Assembly (NCBI GenBank): GCA_030524315.1
Contig: JAUNGU010000006.1
Coordinates: 1 to 51,648, forward strand
DNA length: 51,648 bases
DNA from: Peptococcaceae bacterium
Lineage (GTDB): Bacteria > Bacillota > Peptococcia > Peptococcales > Peptococcaceae
Reading direction: 5' to 3'
A program made the translations under genes and the position numbers. The notes beneath the pieces were generated by a model. That model had not been told where the DNA came from. It saw nothing but the letters and a program-made list of their open reading frames with translations, and searched no databases. Positions 31,426-38,943 of this stretch are shown here, piece after piece. Position 1 is the stretch's first letter, and the number at the start of each line of letters is the position of its first letter.

Positions 31426-32301
31426 ATGAACAAGATAACAAAAGCCATCATCCCTGTGGCAGGGCTGGGCACACGATTTTTGCCGGCGACCAAGGCAGTG
31501 CCAAAGGAGCTCCTGCCAATCGTCGACAAGCCGACGCTCCAATACATCATCGAGGAGGCAGCGGCCAGCGGCATCGAAGAGGTGCTGCTCGTGACCAGCG
31601 CCCAGAAGCCGGAGATTGGCAAGCATTTTGCCAAGGACGTGGCCCTCGAGGATTTTTTGCGCGCCCATGGCAAGGACGCCCTCTGTGAAAAGGTCGCCCA
31701 TCTGTCGGATATTGTCACCCTTTCCTTTGTCAACCAGGAGGCGCCGCTGGGCCTCGGCCACGCCGTCTCATTAGGGCGCGATTTTGCCGCCGGGGAGGCA
31801 GTGGCGGTGCTCTTGGGCGATGACGTCGTCGCTGCCGAGCCGCCTGCCCTGGCCCAGCTCATCCAAGTCTATGAGGAGACGGGTGCCAGCGTCCTCGGCG
31901 TGCAGACGGTGGCTGAGGCTGACGTGTCCAAGTACGGCATCGTCGCCCCAGGCGAAGCGACAGCGAGCGGCTGCATCGTGCAGCGCCTCGTCGAAAAGCC
32001 TGCCGCCAGTGAGGCACCAAGCAATCTGGCAATCATGGGCCGCTACGTGATCACGCCGCCCATTTTCGACCTCCTCGACGACACAGCGCCGGGCAAGGGC
32101 GGCGAGATCCAGCTCACCGATGCCCTCAATACCCTCGCCGGGCAGGAAAATGTCTACGCCTGCGCCTTTTCGGGCCGCCGCTACGACGTCGGCAGCCAGT
32201 TGGGATTTCTCGAGGCCAACGTCGAATTCGGCCTCGCCCGCGCAGACATTGGCGAGGCGTTCAAGGATTATCTGCGGACGCTCTGTGCCCACCTCGATTA
32301 A
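31426..32301 (+). CDS. galU: UTP-glucose-1-phosphate uridylyltransferase
   Basis: A 291-residue sugar nucleotidyltransferase making UDP-glucose for cell wall teichoic acids, capsule or glycolipids. Motifs are AGLGTRFLPATKAVPKE at residue 12 (UTP binding and activating Lys), LGLGHAVSLGRDF near 108, LLGDDVV near 128 and the substrate Lys in VEKPAAS near 193; GGEIQLTDAL near 225 is also typical. The ATG follows GGAGGA by 7 bases. It heads a plus-strand run with rarA and mnmA, though a gap of 27 bases precedes rarA. Confidence 0.95.
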   Translation: MNKITKAIIPVAGLGTRFLPATKAVPKELLPIVDKPTLQYIIEEAAASGIEEVLLVTSAQKPEIGKHFAKDVALEDFLRAHGKDALCEKVAHLSDIVTLSFVNQEAPLGLGHAVSLGRDFAAGEAVAVLLGDDVVAAEPPALAQLIQVYEETGASVLGVQTVAEADVSKYGIVAPGEATASGCIVQRLVEKPAASEAPSNLAIMGRYVITPPIFDLLDDTAPGKGGEIQLTDALNTLAGQENVYACAFSGRRYDVGSQLGFLEANVEFGLARADIGEAFKDYLRTLCAHLD

Positions 32302-32328
32302 ACCATCTTGCAAAGAAGGGACCCTATC

Positions 32329-33651
32329 ATGAGTGACCAAATCAATCTTTTCGATGCCGCAGCGGCGGCCGATGGCGGTTTTCACAGCCACGCGCCCCTG
32401 GCCGATCGCATGCGTCCACAGACGCTGGATGAGATCGTCGGCCAGGAGGACCTGCTCGGACCGGGCAAGCTTTTGCGCCGCGCCATCGAAACCAACCGAC
32501 TTTCTTCTATTATATTGTGGGGCAGCGCAGGCTGTGGCAAAACGACCCTGGCCTCTGTCATCGCCCAGGTCACCAAGCGCCCCTTCGCGCGGCTCAACGC
32601 CGTCACCGAAGGCTTACCTGAGCTGCGCAAGCTCATCAAAAAAGCCGAGGACGAGCAGAATCTCTACAACCGCCAGACGATTCTCTTTATTGACGAGGTG
32701 CACCGCTTCAACAAGGCCCAGCAGGACGGGCTCCTGCCCTCGGTCGAAAACGGCACCATCGTCCTCATTGGCGCGACGACGCAGAATCCCTATTTCAGCA
32801 TCAACCGCGCGCTTCTGTCGCGCTCGCTGATTTTCCAGCTCCAGCCCCTGTCCAAGGCGGACATCGTCGGCCTCTGCCGCCGCGCCCTGAGTGACCCTGT
32901 GCGAGGGCTGGGCCAGTACCACGTCGACATCACTGACGACGCGTTGGACCATTTCGCCAACTATTCTCAAGGTGACGCGCGCATGGCGCTCAACGCCCTG
33001 GAGCTCGCCGTCCTCTCTAGCCCTGCTGATGAAAATGGCACGATCCACATCGACCTCGCCGTCGCCGAGGAGTCGATTCAGCGACCGGCCGTCAGCTACG
33101 ACGGCACCGGCGATGAGCATTACGACATCATCTCGGCCTTCATCAAGAGCATGCGCGGCAGCGATCCCGATGCGGCCCTCTACTATCTGGCGCGAATGCT
33201 CGACGCTGGCGAGGATCCCCTCTTCATCGCTCGGCGCATCGTCATTCTCAGCTGCGAGGACGTCGGCATGGCCGATCCTCAGGCGCTGGTCGTCGCCCAA
33301 AGTGCTGCCGACGCCCTGCAATTTGTGGGCATGCCCGAGGGGCGCATCATCCTCGCCCAGGCCGTCGTCTACATGGCCACAGCGCCCAAGAGCAACTGCG
33401 CCTACATGGGTGTTGAGCGCGCCCTGGCTGACGTACGCCACGGCAAAATCGGCGCCGTGCCCAAGCATCTGCGCGACGCCCATTACAAGGGCGCCCAGGA
33501 GCTGGGCCACGGCATCGGCTACAAATACCCCCACGATTTTCCCATGCACCAGGTCGAGCAGCAATATTTGCCGGACGGCATGACCGACGTGCGCTATTAT
33601 TTTGAGGATGACACCGTCGCCGCCCGCCGGAAAGGAGCCGATCATGAGTAA
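32329..33651 (+). CDS. rarA: Replication-associated recombination protein A (AAA+ ATPase)
   Basis: A 440-residue RarA/MgsA protein, related to clamp loaders, that acts at stalled replication forks. Walker A is [12 protein letters not shown] near residue 64, Walker B is [19 protein letters not shown] near 120, sensor-type [12 protein letters not shown] near 145, and the C-terminal half has the family blocks [20 protein letters not shown] and [13 protein letters not shown]. The ATG at 32329 follows AAGAAGGG by 9 bases. Its stop lies inside the start of mnmA (8-base overlap). Confidence 0.94.
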   Translation: MSDQINLFDAAAAADGGFHSHAPLADRMRPQTLDEIVGQEDLLGPGKLLRRAIETNRLSSIILWGSAGCGKTTLASVIAQVTKRPFARLNAVTEGLPELRKLIKKAEDEQNLYNRQTILFIDEVHRFNKAQQDGLLPSVENGTIVLIGATTQNPYFSINRALLSRSLIFQLQPLSKADIVGLCRRALSDPVRGLGQYHVDITDDALDHFANYSQGDARMALNALELAVLSSPADENGTIHIDLAVAEESIQRPAVSYDGTGDEHYDIISAFIKSMRGSDPDAALYYLARMLDAGEDPLFIARRIVILSCEDVGMADPQALVVAQSAADALQFVGMPEGRIILAQAVVYMATAPKSNCAYMGVERALADVRHGKIGAVPKHLRDAHYKGAQELGHGIGYKYPHDFPMHQVEQQYLPDGMTDVRYYFEDDTVAARRKGADHE

Positions 33652-34705
33652 GGTTGCCATTGGCATGAGCGGCGGCGTCGACAGCTCCGTCGCCGTCCAT
33701 CTCTTGCAGGCTCAGGGCCACGAAGTCGTCGGCATCCACATGCTGTTGACGCCGGGCAGCAGCCGCGACGCCCAGGCCGCCAAGGACGCTGCCGCTGTCG
33801 CCCGCGCCTACGGCATCGACTTTCACATTCTCGAGGCCCAGGATCTCTTTCGCGAGGAGGTCATTGCGCCCTTTGCCGACAGCTATCTCTACGGCGAGAC
33901 GCCGAACCCCTGCGTGCGCTGCAACCAACGCATCAAATTCGGCGCCCTCTGGCGCGAGGCCCAGCGCCTCGGCTGCACCATGCTCGCCACCGGCCACTAT
34001 GCGCGCATCCTCGCCACAGAGGACGGTCCACGTCTGGCACGGGCTGTCGATCCGGCCAAGGACCAGTCCTATTTTCTCTGGGGCATCCCCCGCGAGATGC
34101 TCGCCCACATCCTCTTTCCCCTCGGCGATTATCACAAGGACCAGGTGCGCGCCATTGCCGCCGAGCTCGGGCTGGCCACGGCGCAAAAAAAAGAGTCCCA
34201 GGAAATCTGCTTCATCGCCGACGATGACTACGCGCGATTTTTGAGCAACTTCTGCCCGGACCGACTTCCGGGCGACGGCGATTTTGTGGATGCAGCGGGC
34301 ACGGTTCTCGGCCGCCATCACGGCGCTTGGCGCTACACCATCGGCCAGCGCCGAGGCCTGGGCTTGGCGCTGGGCCACCCAGCCTACGTCACCGCCACGG
34401 ATCCGGCACACAACACCGTGCGCGTCGGGCGTGATGCCGAGCTCTGGCACGAGGGCCTCACTGCGCGCCAGGTTGGCGCCCACACCGATGCCACGAGCGG
34501 CACCGCCCTCATCAAAATCCGCTCCCGCGATCAAGGCACGCCTGGTCGCTGGCATATTGACAATGCGCAGCTCGTGGTGCAATTTGACACGCCTGTGCGC
34601 GCCATTACCCCGGGGCAAAGCGTCGTCCTCTACGATGAGGCAGATTGCGTCATCCTCGGCGGCATCATCGACGCGCCCCTTCTCACTTCCCGAAAGGATG
34701 ATTGA
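33644..34705 (+). CDS. mnmA: tRNA-uridine 2-sulfurtransferase
   Basis: MnmA thiolates U34 of tRNA(Lys, Glu, Gln), transferring sulfur through an adenylated intermediate. The 353-residue protein has the PP-loop GMSGGVDSSVA at residue 7, the catalytic Cys93 in NPCVRCNQRIKF, ATGHYARI near 120, DQSYFLWGIPRE near 142 and the second catalytic Cys in ESQEICFIADDDY near 190. The ATG at 33644 follows AAAGGAG by 6 bases and overlaps the end of rarA. The stop is immediately followed by the ATG of the next gene, indicating one transcript. Confidence 0.96.
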   Translation: MSKVAIGMSGGVDSSVAVHLLQAQGHEVVGIHMLLTPGSSRDAQAAKDAAAVARAYGIDFHILEAQDLFREEVIAPFADSYLYGETPNPCVRCNQRIKFGALWREAQRLGCTMLATGHYARILATEDGPRLARAVDPAKDQSYFLWGIPREMLAHILFPLGDYHKDQVRAIAAELGLATAQKKESQEICFIADDDYARFLSNFCPDRLPGDGDFVDAAGTVLGRHHGAWRYTIGQRRGLGLALGHPAYVTATDPAHNTVRVGRDAELWHEGLTARQVGAHTDATSGTALIKIRSRDQGTPGRWHIDNAQLVVQFDTPVRAITPGQSVVLYDEADCVILGGIIDAPLLTSRKDD

Positions 34706-36304
34706 ATGCTCAGTCTCGAACAAAAAGAGAGCCTCTATCGCTTTCTTTGCAAAAAAATAAATTACGGCGTCCATCCCATCAACGACATTGCCCAGCTTCT
34801 CGCGGACAATCAGATGGGTAGCCGCAACTACGGTTACAGTCGCCTCAAAAACATGCTGCGCGACCTGCCGGAATTTATCACGATCTTGCCGCCAGAGGAT
34901 GGCAGCGAGGAAATCCGCATCCGTTTTTCGATTTGGCAGCAAAAAAAGCCGCCGAAAACCATTCTCCCGGCAAAAAAACGCCGCACTCGCGCCACCAGCA
35001 TCAGCAAAAAACCGGCGCCAGCGCCCCAGGCCGTGCGCCCATCCAAGCGTCCGGACAATCTGCCCGAGCCGCCAGAGTCTCTCTTGGCCCATTCCAAGCT
35101 CGACAGCCAGATTCTCAACCTTCTCGCCCTCAAAACCGGCCGCGTGCAAGCCTCGCTGCCAGGGCTTCTGGAGAGCAGCTATCAGCAGTCGAAAGCCTCC
35201 TCTACCTTAGACTATTCGCAAAACAAAATCGGCTTTCGTCTCGATGTGGCCTCCAAAAACGGCCGCCCGATTTATGTGACCTTCACCCGCAGCACCAAGG
35301 GCAGCCACCACACCCCCTACAGCCTGATTTACATCGACGACAACAACACCTCCAGCGCCGGTCTCGAGGTCAACAAAATCAAGGGCGACAATCCGTCCCA
35401 GGCGCTGGAAACCTTCGCCTTTCTTGGGCGCTGGGAGGATTTTTTGCAGGCGCTGGCCACCATCGCCACGCCTGAGGAATGGGACTTTGCCCATTCGGAA
35501 AAGAAAAATCTCTACATTCTCAAAAAATACATCCAGTACACCTTCTACCGCATCCAGCTCGAAGGCAAGGTCATGCTTTCCCGCGACGGGCGCCTGGCGG
35601 CCTTTAACACAGGGCTCGTGGATCGCCATTTTGACGAAATCTACGCCTGCTTCACACCGAACAACGCCGGCGAATCGCCATGGCTCTTCAAGGAATTTTG
35701 CATCGCCGGTCACTACGGCCTCGGCAAACAGCTCGTGCAGCATTTTAACCCCCTGCCCCAACCGGCGACGTATTTTCAACGCCAGGGCGAGCTGCTCTTT
35801 GATCTGACGCGAGAGATTCACTGCGACTACGAGCACATTCTCATCGAAAACATCGAGCGCTTCCCGCTGGTCTATCTCAAAAACCAATTCTACGACCACA
35901 AGCGCGCCTCAAAAATCCTCGCCGACATTGAGCACACCTCAGACGAGCATCAGCGCAGTCGTCTCTACGAAAAAATCCAGGCCCTCATCGAGGGCGACAT
36001 GCTCCTCTACAACCGCCTGAAAAATCGCCTCGACGACGCCGTGCTCCTCTCGCGCAAGGAGGTGCGCTGGAATTATCACACGGCGATTCCGTCCTATTAC
36101 CCATCGCGCAACACCATGAATTTTATGCTACCATTGCACCTCACGAGCAATGACACCATCGACAATGTGCTGGTCGTCGAGCTGACGCCTGCCGGTAACT
36201 ACCAGGGGCAGACGATTCTCACCTGCGACCAGGCCTACATCGATGCACGGCTTGTGTGCAGCCTCAAAAACCACTGGCTGGACATCAAGACCATCTCTGT
36301 TTAA
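34706..36304 (+). CDS. LOTUS (OST-HTH)-DUF3825 protein, putative RNA-binding
   Basis: A 532-residue cytosolic protein. Residues 5-72 resemble the LOTUS/OST-HTH domain, an RNA-binding fold, with the typical SRNYGYSRLKNMLRDLPEF segment. Residues 75-118 form a basic, proline-rich linker. Residues 125-255 are a less clear domain, and 262-532 match the DUF3825 family, with YIQYTFYRIQLEGK, AAFNTGLVDRHFDEIYACF, WNYHTAIPSYYPSRNTMNFM and a closing QAYIDARLVCS. The biochemical role of DUF3825 is not established. The ATG directly follows the mnmA stop (TGAATG), so it is coupled with a tRNA modification gene, consistent with RNA metabolism. Family call from memory of the motif pattern. Confidence 0.75.
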   Translation: MLSLEQKESLYRFLCKKINYGVHPINDIAQLLADNQMGSRNYGYSRLKNMLRDLPEFITILPPEDGSEEIRIRFSIWQQKKPPKTILPAKKRRTRATSISKKPAPAPQAVRPSKRPDNLPEPPESLLAHSKLDSQILNLLALKTGRVQASLPGLLESSYQQSKASSTLDYSQNKIGFRLDVASKNGRPIYVTFTRSTKGSHHTPYSLIYIDDNNTSSAGLEVNKIKGDNPSQALETFAFLGRWEDFLQALATIATPEEWDFAHSEKKNLYILKKYIQYTFYRIQLEGKVMLSRDGRLAAFNTGLVDRHFDEIYACFTPNNAGESPWLFKEFCIAGHYGLGKQLVQHFNPLPQPATYFQRQGELLFDLTREIHCDYEHILIENIERFPLVYLKNQFYDHKRASKILADIEHTSDEHQRSRLYEKIQALIEGDMLLYNRLKNRLDDAVLLSRKEVRWNYHTAIPSYYPSRNTMNFMLPLHLTSNDTIDNVLVVELTPAGNYQGQTILTCDQAYIDARLVCSLKNHWLDIKTISV

Positions 36305-36355
36305 CGGGATCACCGGGCACCGCCCGATGACAGATAAAAAAAGGAGTGTTACCAT

Positions 36356-37723
36356 TTGAGTGAAAAACAATCAACCCTGACCAAGCTCTTCCCGCTGCTC
36401 GGTCAACCCCGTGTCAACCTGCGCACAGAAATGTTGGCTGGCCTCACGACGTTTTTGACGATGGCCTACATCATCGCCGTCAACCCAAGCATCCTCTCGG
36501 AGGCGGGGATGGACGCCGGTGCCATTGTCAGTGCCACCTGCCTGTCGGCGGCCATCGGCTGCTTTTTGATGGGCTTTCTCGCCAATCTGCCCTTTGGCCT
36601 GGCCTCGGGCATGGGGCTCAACGCCTTCTTTACCTACAGCGTTGTCCTGGCCTATGACATCCCTTGGCAGATTGCGCTGACGGCTGTCTTTTGCGAAGGG
36701 GTCGTCTTTATTCTGCTGACGGCCTGCAAGGTCCGCGAGGCGGTGGTCAATTCGATTCCAACGAATATGAAATACGCTGTCACCGGCGGTATCGGCCTCT
36801 TCATCGCCTTCATCGGTCTGATCAACGGCGGCCTCGTCACCGCTGACCCATCGACGATGGTCGTGCTCAACGATTTTGCCCTGCCGGCGGTCATCACCTG
36901 CATCGGCGTCATCATCATCGCCGCCCTCGACAAGCGCGGCACCCGCGGCGCCATCCTCATCGGCATCGCCCTCTGCTCGGCCATCGCCTGGATCTACGCC
37001 CTGATCAATCCTGCCGCTGCTGCCGACATGGGCATCTATCTGCCAGAAGGCCTCGTCAAGTACGAATCCATCGCGCCAATCGCCGGCAAAATCGATTTTG
37101 GCTACCTGCTCCATCCTGAGCAGCTGAGCAATTTCATCGTCATTCTTCTGACCTTCCTCTTTGTCGATTTCTTTGACACCGTCGGCACCCTCGTCGGCGT
37201 CTGCTCCAAGGCCAACATGCTCGATGAGGACGGCAACGTGCCAAACGCCAGCCGCGCCCTCATGGCTGACGCCATTGCCACCACCACCGGTGCAGCCCTG
37301 GGCGTCTCCACCGTTACCACCTACGTGGAAAGCTCTACCGGCGTCAGCGTCGGCGGCCGCACCGGCTATACCGCTGTCACCGTCGGCGTGCTCTTCCTCG
37401 TGGCCATGTTCTTCTCGCCGGTCTTTGTGGCGATTCCATCCTGCGCCACTGCTGCGGCGCTGATCTACGTCGGCTATCTCATGCTGAGCGCCGTCAAGAG
37501 CATCGACTTTGGCAACATCACCGAAGGCCTGCCAGCCTTTGTGACGATTCTCGCCATGCCGCTGACCTATTCCATCGGCGACGGCCTCACCCTCGGCGTC
37601 CTCAGCTACGTTTTCGTCAACCTACTCTACAACGCTGTGGCACCGGCTGACAAGCGCCACAAGGTCTCCGCCGTCATGATCGGCCTGGCCGTAGTCTTTA
37701 TTCTCAAGCTCATCTTCATCTAA
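36356..37723 (+). CDS. NCS2 family purine permease (AzgA/PbuG-like)
   Basis: A 455-residue membrane transporter with about twelve helices, of the adenine/guanine/hypoxanthine branch of NCS2. Typical blocks are AGLTTFLTMAYIIAVNPSIL near residue 30, GLASGMGLNAFFTY near 83, IPTNMKYAVTGGIGLFIAFI near 135, LFVDFFDTVGTLVGV near 268 and TTYVESSTGVSVGGRTG near 325. It imports purine bases in exchange with protons. The start is a TTG at 36356, seven bases after AAGGAGTG; no ATG fits. I saw no purine riboswitch in the short gap after the LOTUS gene. Confidence 0.92.
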   Translation: MSEKQSTLTKLFPLLGQPRVNLRTEMLAGLTTFLTMAYIIAVNPSILSEAGMDAGAIVSATCLSAAIGCFLMGFLANLPFGLASGMGLNAFFTYSVVLAYDIPWQIALTAVFCEGVVFILLTACKVREAVVNSIPTNMKYAVTGGIGLFIAFIGLINGGLVTADPSTMVVLNDFALPAVITCIGVIIIAALDKRGTRGAILIGIALCSAIAWIYALINPAAAADMGIYLPEGLVKYESIAPIAGKIDFGYLLHPEQLSNFIVILLTFLFVDFFDTVGTLVGVCSKANMLDEDGNVPNASRALMADAIATTTGAALGVSTVTTYVESSTGVSVGGRTGYTAVTVGVLFLVAMFFSPVFVAIPSCATAAALIYVGYLMLSAVKSIDFGNITEGLPAFVTILAMPLTYSIGDGLTLGVLSYVFVNLLYNAVAPADKRHKVSAVMIGLAVVFILKLIFI

Positions 37724-37737
37724 CTCTCAACCAAAAC

Positions 37738-37786
37738 AAAACCGCTGGCAACCAGACATCTCTCATCCGGTCACCAGCGGTTTTTT
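37738..37786. terminator. Terminator between the purine permease and the XRE regulator
   Basis: AAACCGCTGG pairs with CCAGCGGTTT around a long loop, with TTTTTT on the plus side. The minus strand reads TTTTGTTTT, so it can serve the convergent regulator gene too. Confidence 0.85.
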
Positions 37787-37796
37787 GCGAGCGCTC

Positions 37797-38750
37797 TTAA
37801 TGGGCGCTCTTATTTTTTGTTGATGGTTCTTTTGGATCGCGCTGGATGGTCTCGGCGATTTCACAGGCCATGAATCCAATAGGAACCACGATCCAAGCAA
37901 TGTGCCAGAGGCCAAAGGCGAAGCCGAGGAGAATGTAGAGGATCCCTGCTGAAAGCATGATGACCTCGCTCCATTTATCAAAGTCACCGCCTTCATCCTC
38001 GTCAGTTTCCTCTGGCTCTTCGTTTGAACGATTGTAGCCCGCGACTTCGTTTGCACGATTGTAGCCCACGACATTGTACTCATCCTTTTTCAGCCCGTTG
38101 TAGACGAGGACGCCCACGCCAATGGCTGCCGATAGAATCAAGAGACCGTAATAAAAATCCTCGTTGGGACCAGTCCCCTTGGGCAGCCCCTCGGCGAGCA
38201 GGACAAAGACCACACCACCAACGAGAATCGTCCCAACGCCAGTGGCAATGCGCACCGGAAAGCGCTGGGCGAAAGCTTCCTTTTCTTTTTCAGTGTAAAA
38301 ATCCTGGATCACCGGGTGAACCTTGCGGTAATGGTGCTGCTGCATGCCTTTGACAATAAAAAGCAGCACGCCGATGATGGCCATCACGCCAAAGCAGCCG
38401 TTTGCAATGACGTCACTCAGCCAGAGCCCAACGATGAGCTCACGCACAGCACAGGCAAGGATGCAGCAGACAATAGCGGCAGTGATGCCCGTGCGATAGG
38501 ATTGCATCTGGGCGCGGTGGCAGACATCGTCCTGGATGTCGTTCTCGTCGGCCGATTGTCGCAGCAGCGTGTCCAAATCACAATCAAAGAGCTCGCAGAT
38601 CTGGAGGATTTTTTCCATTTCTGCAAAGGCGGCGCCACTCTCCCATTTTGACACGGTCTGGCGGCTGACGTCGAGTTTTTCGGCCAGTGCTTCCTGGGTG
38701 AGGCCGTCGCGTTTTCTATAGTATTGCAAATTGTCTCCAAATTGGCTCAT
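37797..38750 (-). CDS. XRE-family regulator with membrane-spanning C-terminal region
   Basis: A 317-residue protein. Residues 6-62 form a Cro/CI-type helix-turn-helix (LTQEALAEKLDVSRQTVSKW). The rest has four to five hydrophobic helices (about 90-110, 115-140, 170-195, 205-225, 265-300), so it is a membrane-anchored DNA-binding protein, a layout common in Bacillota with unknown signals. A charged loop near 235-260 contains two copies of a GYNR(A/S)NE repeat encoded by a 27-base tandem repeat. The ATG at 38750 follows GAGAGGAAA. It lies next to an ABC exporter operon that it may regulate. Confidence 0.85.
   Translation of the reverse strand: MSQFGDNLQYYRKRDGLTQEALAEKLDVSRQTVSKWESGAAFAEMEKILQICELFDCDLDTLLRQSADENDIQDDVCHRAQMQSYRTGITAAIVCCILACAVRELIVGLWLSDVIANGCFGVMAIIGVLLFIVKGMQQHHYRKVHPVIQDFYTEKEKEAFAQRFPVRIATGVGTILVGGVVFVLLAEGLPKGTGPNEDFYYGLLILSAAIGVGVLVYNGLKKDEYNVVGYNRANEVAGYNRSNEEPEETDEDEGGDFDKWSEVIMLSAGILYILLGFAFGLWHIAWIVVPIGFMACEIAETIQRDPKEPSTKNKSAH
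38019..38072. repeat. 27-base direct tandem repeat within the XRE gene
   Basis: Positions 38019-38045 and 38046-38072 match at 25 of 27 bases. They encode two successive nine-residue units (VVGYNRANE-like and VAGYNRSNE-like), so copy number changes would keep the reading frame. Confidence 0.9.
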
Positions 38751-38795
38751 GATATTTTCCTCTCTTTCAGAGCATTTCCGCACGCGTTTTGGATG

Positions 38796-38824
38796 GCTTT
38801 ATCATAGGATACAGTCTCTGTCAA
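38796..38824 (-). promoter_or_regulatory. Candidate promoter of the XRE regulator gene
   Basis: TTGACA on the minus strand (38819-38824) is 17 bases from TAAAGC (38796-38801). The -10 is poor, so an activator or an alternative spacing may be involved. Confidence 0.4.
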
Positions 38825-38908
38825 CACCACCAATTTCCTGTTGCTTTTGCGAAAATCCCTGTCAACTTGAGGTTGCATCCCGCGCCCCTGGCGGCTTTCA
38901 GCCGTTCG

Positions 38909-38938
38909 CAAAAAAGCGGCCAGGGTTATCTGGCCGCG
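38909..38938 (-). terminator. Terminator after the FtsX-type permease
   Basis: On the minus strand GCGGCCAG pairs with CTGGCCGC (loop ATAACC), followed by TTTTTT. Confidence 0.9.
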
Positions 38939-38943
38939 AGAGA

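Noticed and set aside
36305-36355. Possible purine riboswitch before the NCS2 permease
   Set aside because: The gap is only 51 bases and contains just a small CGGGC/GCCCG hairpin.
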